64,000 nt of DNA, taken from DATIUV01 sp049322755. GTDB lineage: Bacteria > Pseudomonadota > Gammaproteobacteria > Burkholderiales > UBA6910. Shown piece after piece: positions 58,686-64,000 of this stretch. The DNA is taken from the NCBI GenBank assembly GCA_049322755.1, contig JBMOQX010000052.1, positions 62,001-126,000 of the forward strand, in the 5' to 3' direction. The notes beneath the pieces were generated by a model, which was given only the letters and a program-made list of their open reading frames with translations, was not told the DNA's origin and made no database searches. The position numbers and the translations under genes were made by a program. Every line of letters starts with the position of its first letter. Position 1 is the stretch's first letter.

Positions 58686-59878
58686 CGCAGCGCGCCGGAG
58701 AGCAGTTCGCGCTGCAGCGCCTCGGCCAGGTAGCGGTACTGCGCCAGCGCGTTGTAGGCCTGCGCCGAAACGCGCAGCAGCCGCGCCGGCGCCGCCGGCC
58801 AGGGAAACACCGGCACTTCGATGCGGTGCCGTGCGTACAGGGCATCGCTCAGCGCCGGCGCGTCGCCGGGCGGCAGCGGCACCGCGGCCAGCGCCGCCAG
58901 CATCGCGTCCGGCGCGGGCGGGCCGACGCCTAACGCGGTGCACAGCACGTCCCGCGCCGCCAGCGCCAGCAGGCGGTTGGCCTCCGCCAGCTCCCGGAAT
59001 CCGCCCGGCGCGAGGCCCTCCAGGAACGCGATCGCCTCCGGAATCACCAGCGCCGGCGTCGGATCCCACGTGCCCTGCCAGTCGAACTCGAGGTGGAAGC
59101 GCGAGTGATCGGTCCGCCGGGAATTGGCGCCGTGACTGATGACGAGGGGCCGCGTCGCGGCGCGCTTGTCTTCCCGGGCATGCAGGAACGCCACCGACTT
59201 GGGCGCGCACAGCCACTTGTGGCAGTTGCCCACGTACCAGGCGGCGCCGATGCGCTCCACGCCGAGCGCCAGCAGCCCCGGCGCATGGGCGCCGTCCACC
59301 AGCGTGTCGACGCCGCGCGCGGCCAGTTCGCGCACCAGGCGTTCGATCGGAAACACCAGGCCGGTGGGACTGGTGACGTGATCCAGCAGCGCGAGGCGCG
59401 TGCGCGGCGTCACCGCTTCCAGCACCGCCGCCGTCACCTGCTCCGCGGCCGCGAGGGGAAACGGCACCCGCGCCGTGACCACGGCTGCGCCGGCGCGCTC
59501 GGCGGCGAAGCGCGCCGCGTTGGTGGCGGCGTTGTAGCCGTGGTCGGTCACCAGGATTTCGTCGCCCGCGTCGAACCGGAGCGAGCGCAGCACCGTGTTC
59601 ACGCCGGCGGTAGCGTTGGCGACGAATGCCAGGCCCGCCGGCGCGGCGCCGACGAAAGCTCCCAGCGCCTCGCGGGCGGCATCCAGGCGCGGCTCCAGCG
59701 TGCGGCGCATGAACTTCAGCGGGTCCCGCTCCAGCTCGTCGCGCAGGCGCTGCTGGGCGCGCAGGACGGGAATCGGGCAGGCGCCGAACGCGCCGTGATT
59801 GAGATAGACGGTGCGCCGGTCGAGGCGCCAGAGGCGGGCGGCCTCGGGCGGCGCCGGCAGGGGGCGGCGGGCCGGCAT
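58682..59878 (-). CDS. Class V PLP aminotransferase (isopenicillin N epimerase-like)
   Basis: 398 residues. The PLP lysine lies in GNCHKWLCAPKS; cofactor contacts include ANATAGVNTVL and LVDGAHAPG. The opening RTVYLNHGAFGACPIPVLRA is typical of the isopenicillin N epimerase/cysteine desulfurase-like subgroup. The substrate cannot be fixed. ATG at 59878; earlier frame is not similar. Coupled to the molybdenum-carrier-like gene and preceded by a DUF4870-type gene. Confidence 0.9.
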   Translation of the reverse strand: MPARRPLPAPPEAARLWRLDRRTVYLNHGAFGACPIPVLRAQQRLRDELERDPLKFMRRTLEPRLDAAREALGAFVGAAPAGLAFVANATAGVNTVLRSLRFDAGDEILVTDHGYNAATNAARFAAERAGAAVVTARVPFPLAAAEQVTAAVLEAVTPRTRLALLDHVTSPTGLVFPIERLVRELAARGVDTLVDGAHAPGLLALGVERIGAAWYVGNCHKWLCAPKSVAFLHAREDKRAATRPLVISHGANSRRTDHSRFHLEFDWQGTWDPTPALVIPEAIAFLEGLAPGGFRELAEANRLLALAARDVLCTALGVGPPAPDAMLAALAAVPLPPGDAPALSDALYARHRIEVPVFPWPAAPARLLRVSAQAYNALAQYRYLAEALQRELLSGALR

Positions 59879-59886
59879 CGCCGGTC

Positions 59887-60315
59887 TCAGACCGGCATCG
59901 GCTTTTCGCTGGAAAGCGCCAGCCAGCCGCGGATGATGCGGTAGAGCACCCAGATGCCGGCGGCCAGCACCACGCCGATCCCCAGCGGCAGCCCGATCAC
60001 CGTCAGCGCCAGCGCCAGCGCCACCACCACCCACAGCAGCGCGTACCAGAACGTGCGGATCTGCCAGCCGAAGTGGGAATCCAGGTAGGTGCCGCGCACG
60101 TCGGCGCGCTTCACGTAGTTGAGGATCACGGCGATGATGGACGGCCAGCCGGTGAGAAACGCGGTGACGATGAACGCCGTCCCCAGCAGCCCGGTGACCG
60201 CGCTGAACAGGTGCAGGGCATAGATGACGTGGGTCAGCTGCACCAGGCCCTGGGCGGGGACCGGGGTCCCCAGCCGCCCGTCGATTTCCGTCACATTGTG
60301 CTCACCGCTGTCCAT
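59887..60315 (-). CDS. DUF4870-type membrane protein
   Basis: 142 residues with three hydrophobic segments (about 28-55, 88-110, 112-132). LTHVIYALHLFSAVTGLLGT and YLDSHFGWQIRTFWYALLWV fit the DUF4870 pattern. No known function. 8 bp upstream of the aminotransferase gene. Confidence 0.82.
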   Translation of the reverse strand: MDSGEHNVTEIDGRLGTPVPAQGLVQLTHVIYALHLFSAVTGLLGTAFIVTAFLTGWPSIIAVILNYVKRADVRGTYLDSHFGWQIRTFWYALLWVVVALALALTVIGLPLGIGVVLAAGIWVLYRIIRGWLALSSEKPMPV

Positions 60316-60587
60316 GCCGCCTCCTTTTGACGCGGGATAGTTGCCCAGCGCGGCGCCAATTGCAACCCCGCGCTCTGGCGCACGGCGCCAAAACGCGCCT
60401 CCTTGATCGTGCCCCCTCCACCACCGCTGCGCCGCGCACCGCGATGCAGATCGACCGCCGTTCCGTCCAGTACGTCCCCGGCGCCGGCGCCGCCGCGGCG
60501 ACCGCCGCGCCCGGCCCGCTCAACTGACCGCGGCCGCCGCCGGCCGGTCTATAGTGGGAATACCCCCGCTGATCATGGAGGCGTGTC

Positions 60588-61058
60588 ATGGCGATCGCTC
60601 AAACCCTGGAGAAGTACCTGAACGAACGGCAGATTCCCTATGACCTGGTGAACCATGCGAAGACCGGATCGAGCCTGCGCAGCGCCTCGATGGCGCACGT
60701 GCCGGCGCACCAGGTGGCGAAGGCGGTGATCCTGGAAGACGACAGCGGCTACCTGATGGCGGTCCTGCCGGCGCATCGGCACGTGCACGTGGGCACCCTC
60801 TCGAAATGCCTGGGCCGGAAGCTGGGGCTGGCCACCGAGGCGGAGACCCGGTCGATCTTTCCCGACTGTGAGCTGGGCGCGATCCCGCCTGTCGGCGAGG
60901 CCTACGGGCTCGCCACCGTGGTGGACGACGAGCTGGCGGCGCAGCCGGAGGTGTATTTCGAGGCCGGCGACCACGAGGAGCTGATCCACATGAAGACCTA
61001 CGACTTCATGCAGCTCCTGCCCAACGCGCAGCACGAACGGTTCACCGCGCTGAGCTGA
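60588..61058 (+). CDS. YbaK/EbsC-type aminoacyl-tRNA deacylase
   Basis: 156 residues, YbaK domain. IPYDLVNHAKTGSSLRSASM, AKAVILEDDSGYLMAVLPAH, and the invariant-type lysine in HQVAKAVI. Stand-alone members hydrolyse mischarged aminoacyl-tRNAs in trans; which tRNA is not evident. GGAGG precedes the ATG. Monocistronic by position; about 270 bp upstream contain nothing recognisable. Confidence 0.88.
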   Translation: MAIAQTLEKYLNERQIPYDLVNHAKTGSSLRSASMAHVPAHQVAKAVILEDDSGYLMAVLPAHRHVHVGTLSKCLGRKLGLATEAETRSIFPDCELGAIPPVGEAYGLATVVDDELAAQPEVYFEAGDHEELIHMKTYDFMQLLPNAQHERFTALS

Positions 61059-61453
61059 GGCACGGAACTTCCGGCGCCGATTGATATCTCTATGGATGGT
61101 GCCCAGATTCCGGTGCGATGAAGATCTCGATGAACGCTGAACACGACCGCCGATACGCGCAGTCCCGCCCCGCGGCTCCCGCCGCCGGCGCGCTGGCGCG
61201 CCTCGGGGGTCGCGGTTTCGGCGGCGGCTGCGTGCCGCCTCCGGCACTGCTGCACCGCGCGACCCGCATCCGGGTAGCCGCCTTCTGATCGCTCCGGCAG
61301 GACAGGGCCCGCCGGAAGCGGCAGGACCCGCCGGAGTCAGCCGACCCTTGGAAACACTGGCGCGGACCGGCCGCACGCGGCAGGCCGTGGCACCTCCGCG
61401 TGCGGCGGCAGCGCGCCGGGCGCGGGATCGGCATTTGGACCAGGGAGAAGACC
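61059..61453. other. Intergenic region with no recognised gene
   Basis: 395 bp. A 56-codon ATG frame (61118-61288) is present but G/R/P/A-rich without a convincing ribosome site, and I do not call it. The AT-richer start (61078-61100) may carry a promoter for the two small genes downstream. Confidence 0.6.
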
Positions 61454-61597
61454 ATGGAAATCAGGATCGACGAGTTTCTCGAGGCATCGAAGGAGTATCT
61501 GTTCGACGGCGCGGATGCGCCCGACACGGCGGAGGAAAGCGAAGACGCATCGGCGCACGGCGCCGCCCGCGGATCGCCCGCGCCGCAAGAGGAGTAG
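61454..61597 (+). CDS. Small acidic hypothetical protein, 47 residues
   Basis: MEIRIDEFLEASKEYLFDGA then an acidic disordered tail (DTAEESEDASAH). ATG with GGGAGAAG upstream. It lies 3 bp before the next small gene, whose ribosome site GAGGAG overlaps this stop, so the two look translationally coupled. No family recognised. Confidence 0.55.
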   Translation: MEIRIDEFLEASKEYLFDGADAPDTAEESEDASAHGAARGSPAPQEE

Positions 61598-61600
61598 CGC

Positions 61601-61870
61601 ATGGAACGAATCGACAACCGTCTGCGCGACGTGTTCGCGCGACGCATGCTGGACGCGGTGCGCAACCCGCCACAGCTCGTGATCGCCCGCGACCTGTTGC
61701 GCCGGGGGCTCTCGGCCAACGACGTCTGGGCGCTGGTGATGCGCGATCCGGCGTTCGCCCGAGTGCCGGAGGCGTTCCGCATCGCGGTGGCCAATGCCGC
61801 GCGCACCATCGAGCGCGACGAGCTGCTGGCCGCCAGCCGCCGGCAGGCGCGGGCGCGTCCCCACGCCTGA
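61601..61870 (+). CDS. Small helical hypothetical protein, 89 residues
   Basis: All-helical prediction: RLRDVFARRMLDAVRNPPQL, RDLLRRGLSANDVWALVMRD, FRIAVANAARTIERDELLAA. Good ribosome site (GAGGAG) at the end of the preceding gene. With the acidic 47-residue protein it resembles a two-gene small-protein unit; no known toxin-antitoxin family is evident. Confidence 0.55.
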   Translation: MERIDNRLRDVFARRMLDAVRNPPQLVIARDLLRRGLSANDVWALVMRDPAFARVPEAFRIAVANAARTIERDELLAASRRQARARPHA

Positions 61871-61929
61871 GCGGCGCAGCGCTGCGTCAAGCGACGACGG
61901 CGCACGCGGGCGCCGTTGTTCTTTGATTC

Positions 61930-62090
61930 TTCACCACAGAGACACAGAGGCACAGAGAAAGGCGAGAGACCTTTTCACCGCAAAGGACGCGAAGGAGTTC
62001 AAAAAAATCCCGCGTGTTTTTCCTTCGCGTCCTTCGCGTCCTCCGCGGTTGAAGCGTTCCGATCTTCCCCGTGCCTCTGCGTCACCGGGG
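61930..62090. repeat. GACGCAGAGG-family nested double inverted repeat
   Basis: Outer arms: TTCACCACAGAGACACAGAG (from 61930) and CCGTGCCTCTGCGTCACCGG (to about 62090). Inner arms: TTTCACCGCAAAGGACGCGA (from 61974) and CCTTCGCGTCCTTCGCGTCC, then TCCGCGGTTGAA (to 62053). It fills most of the gap between convergent genes. Confidence 0.8.
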
Positions 62091-62110
62091 TGGATTCCGA
62101 ACCCGCGGGA

Positions 62111-62602
62111 TCAGAGCTTGTCCGCCGGCGTGTCCTTGATCTTCGGCCACTTGGACTCGGACTGCTTCAGGTAGCCGGGGATGTCCTTGCTCCATTTGCG
62201 CCCGATGTCCGGGGTGACGTTGAGGTAGAGCTTGCCGTCCACCACCTTCCACACGTTGGGGTCGCCGTCGGCCTTCACGCCCTGGGCGACGCCGTAGGCG
62301 CACCAGCCGCCGTATTGCGGCGCGAACTTCGCGGGGTCCTTCTTGAACGCCTCCAGGTTCTCGGCGCTGGCGAAGCGGTAGATGGCGCCCTCGTGGGTGG
62401 CGGTGAACTCGGCCTTGCCCGGCGTCGGCTTGCCGACGGTGAAGTAGGCCACCGGGTCGTAGCCGTGGACGGCGACGCCGCCCTTCTGCACGTTGAGGTG
62501 GGCGGCGGGTTCGGCAAACGCCGCGGGAGCGGCCAGCAGCGCGAGCGCCGCGAACCACCAGGCCGCAGCCTGGCGCCAAACGGAAACGGGTGCGAGGGTC
62601 AT
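62111..62602 (-). CDS. Exported YHS-domain protein
   Basis: 163 residues from ATG 62602 with GGAGG upstream; the earlier ATG at 62656 is less likely. Signal peptide (AAWWFAALALLAAPAAFA), then a YHS domain (GYDPVAYFTVGKPTPGKAEF; AIYRFASAENLEAFKKDPAK; YGGWCAYGVAQG). YHS domains are thought to bind metal; here it is a periplasmic single-domain protein common in proteobacteria. Function unknown. Confidence 0.9.
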   Translation of the reverse strand: MTLAPVSVWRQAAAWWFAALALLAAPAAFAEPAAHLNVQKGGVAVHGYDPVAYFTVGKPTPGKAEFTATHEGAIYRFASAENLEAFKKDPAKFAPQYGGWCAYGVAQGVKADGDPNVWKVVDGKLYLNVTPDIGRKWSKDIPGYLKQSESKWPKIKDTPADKL

Positions 62603-62763
62603 GGCGAATCCTCCAGGTTCATGGATCGGTGGCGTCCCGAACGGGACGGCACCCATTGGTCGGGGTCGGTGTTCCCGCCCTTACACCGCGCTGCCGCCTC
62701 CGGCTCCGCCCCGGGAAAAAGCCCGGCCGCAGCGGGGCCTGCGCCGCCGCTGGCAACGGGGGA

Positions 62764-63366
62764 TCAGGCCGCGGCCTTGAGCGCCCCGTGCTCGATGCGG
62801 GTGCCCAGCACCCGGAGGAACGCCGCCAGCCACGCCGGGTGCGCCGGCCAGGCCGGAGCGGTCACCAGGTTGCCGTCGGTGGTGGCGCCGTCAATCTTCA
62901 CGTCGACCCAGGTGCCGCCGGCGGCCAGCACTTCGGGCTTCACCGCCGGGTAGGCGGTGAGCTTGCGGCCCCTCACCACGTCGGCGGCGGTGAGGATCTG
63001 GATGCCGTGGCAGATGGCGGCGAGCGGCTTGCCGGCGTCCGCGAAGTGCTTCACCGCCTTGATCACGCCGGCGTCGAGCCGCAGGTATTCCGGCGCCCGG
63101 CCGCCGGCCAGCACCAGCGCGTCGTAGCTTTCGGGCTTGACCTCGCTCCAGGTGGCGTTGAGCGTGAAATTGTGGCCGCGCTTCTCGCTGTAGGTCTGCT
63201 GGCCCTCGAAGTCGTGGATGGCGGTGGCGATGGACTCGCCGGCCTTCTTGCCGGGGCACGCGGCGTGCACCTCGTGACCCACCATCAGGAGCGCCTGGAA
63301 CGGCACCATGATCTCGTAGTCCTCGCCGAAATCGCCGGCGATCAACAGGATTTTCCTGCCTGCCAT
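62764..63366 (-). CDS. DJ-1/PfpI family protein
   Basis: 200 residues from ATG 63366 with GAGGAGA upstream. The nucleophile elbow AAICHGIQILTAA holds C119, and E15 in DFGEDYE is the usual partner acid. Members are glyoxalases, peptidase-like or chaperone proteins of oxidative and carbonyl stress; which applies here is not clear. 74 residues are strongly similar to intracellular-protease PfpI types (GGRAPEYLRLD). Confidence 0.92.
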   Translation of the reverse strand: MAGRKILLIAGDFGEDYEIMVPFQALLMVGHEVHAACPGKKAGESIATAIHDFEGQQTYSEKRGHNFTLNATWSEVKPESYDALVLAGGRAPEYLRLDAGVIKAVKHFADAGKPLAAICHGIQILTAADVVRGRKLTAYPAVKPEVLAAGGTWVDVKIDGATTDGNLVTAPAWPAHPAWLAAFLRVLGTRIEHGALKAAA

Positions 63367-63480
63367 GATGGTCTCCTCTGTCGGTGGTGAACGGCGCCGC
63401 CCGAAGCGGCGGCGCCCGGGGATCAAGGATAAGCGTTCGATTCCCCGCCGGGAACCGGAGTTCAGTCTGCGCCGGCCGCG

Positions 63481-63855
63481 TCACATCAGGTCGAGGGCAT
63501 GGCGCTTGAGATCGTCCAGATCGCACACCTCCAGCGCCGCCTCGTGGGTCGCGCCCAGGATCACCGGGGGAGCCTTCCCCGCCTGCATCGCCTCGTGCCA
63601 GCGCGCGGCGCACAGGCACCAGCGGTCGCCGGGGCTGAGACCCGGAAACCCCGCTTCCGGGTGGGGCGTCACCAAATCGTTGCCGCGGGCACGGCTGAAC
63701 TCCAGGAACTCGGCGGTGACGCGGGCGCAGACGACGTGCAGCCCCCGGTCTTCGGGGCCGGTATCGCAGCGGCCGTTGCGGTAGAAGCCCGTCGCGAGCT
63801 CGGCGCAGCAGTTCTCCAGCGGCGTGCCCAGAACGTTCAATGCGGGTGCGGCCAT
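63481..63855 (-). CDS. DUF2237 family protein
   Basis: 124 residues from ATG 63855 (GGAGA upstream); an ATG at 63870 is also possible. NVLGTPLENCCAELATGFYR and CARVTAEFLEFSRARGNDL then PGDRWCLCAARW are the family signature, with several conserved cysteines. Small cytosolic protein of unknown function found widely in proteobacteria. Confidence 0.9.
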   Translation of the reverse strand: MAAPALNVLGTPLENCCAELATGFYRNGRCDTGPEDRGLHVVCARVTAEFLEFSRARGNDLVTPHPEAGFPGLSPGDRWCLCAARWHEAMQAGKAPPVILGATHEAALEVCDLDDLKRHALDLM

Positions 63856-63894
63856 GCGTCTCGTCTCCATCGTTTCGCCGTATTCTGCCAGCCC

Positions 63895-64000
63895 TCAAAG
63901 CGGCATGCGGGTCACGCTTTGGCCGCGCCGCTCCAGCAGCCGCAGCACGCCGCGCTCGCCTGCCAGGTCCATCGCCAGTTCGGTCACCACCGCGTCGCTG
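63895..64000 (-). CDS. C-terminal end of an unidentified gene
   Basis: The last 34 codons of a minus-strand gene that continues past the window: DAVVTELAMDLAGERGVLRL then LERRGQSVTRMPL and TGA. Too short to name. It precedes the DUF2237 gene by 39 bp. Confidence 0.6.
   Translation of the reverse strand, partial: SDAVVTELAMDLAGERGVLRLLERRGQSVTRMPL

Overview
The window is 64 kb of GC-rich chromosome from a Gram-negative proteobacterium, most likely a betaproteobacterium (Burkholderiales/Nitrosomonadales type). The evidence is the gene neighbourhoods: ilvE - CHCC zinc-finger protein - waaF, and thiL - pgpA - pncC - recA - recX - alaS. Lipopolysaccharide heptosyltransferase, outer-membrane phospholipase A and an ImuB/DnaE2 mutagenesis cassette also fit. 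This assignment is inference from gene order, not a database match.

Layout. 1-4.1 kb: end of imuB, then dnaE2 (SOS mutagenic polymerase). 4.3-11 kb: membrane class III adenylate cyclase, ilvE, zinc-finger protein, waaF, an NTF2-like protein, a YheT hydrolase and phosphomannomutase/phosphoglucomutase. 11-19 kb: the minus-strand housekeeping block thiL-pgpA-pncC-(broken GNAT)-recA-recX-alaS-PaaI-MarC. 19-24 kb: outer-membrane proteins, a flavodoxin-like protein, pldA and a wrecked ThDP enzyme. 24.27-33.62 kb: a complete 9,350-bp Tn3-family transposon. 33.6-47 kb: a broken MFS gene, an MsbA-like exporter, VOC and DUF2520 proteins, several damaged enzymes, a HAD dehalogenase, two TPR proteins and a damaged SARP/cyclase/AAA regulator. 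47-64 kb: apt, a DsrE-like protein, a glycosyltransferase, sterol desaturase, polysaccharide deacetylase, YncE-like propeller, anion permease, a subtilase-alpha/beta hydrolase pair, a molybdenum-carrier-like protein, a class V aminotransferase, YbaK, YHS, DJ-1/PfpI and DUF2237 proteins.

The most interesting element is the transposon. It is flanked by an exact 5-bp duplication (TTGCA) and has 38-bp inverted repeats matching at 36 positions. Between tnpA at one end and tnpR at the other lies a co-directional cargo operon: a CadC-like ArsR repressor, a small MerC-like membrane protein (frameshifted), a cysteine-rich MtrA/DUF4346 protein that keeps the histidine aligning with the cobamide ligand of methanogen MtrA, an anchored OB-fold-like protein, a MacB-like permease and ATPase, a TlpA thioredoxin and a stand-alone DsbD N-terminal domain. 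I know of no described function for this set. It reads as a metal-responsive system combining a possible corrinoid protein, an ABC transporter and periplasmic thiol-redox proteins.

The second theme is gene decay by internal deletion. At least seven accessory genes have lost an internal block that normally carries catalytic or ligand-binding residues, with both ends still recognisable: GNAT, ThDP enzyme (twice), MFS, glutathione peroxidase, MBL-fold protein, SARP/cyclase regulator and YpfJ-type metallopeptidase. Others are truncated or frameshifted. Core genes are intact. A family of GACGCAGAGG-type inverted repeats occurs four times, and one copy encodes part of the signal peptide of the polysaccharide deacetylase. 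No tRNA, rRNA or CRISPR array was seen.
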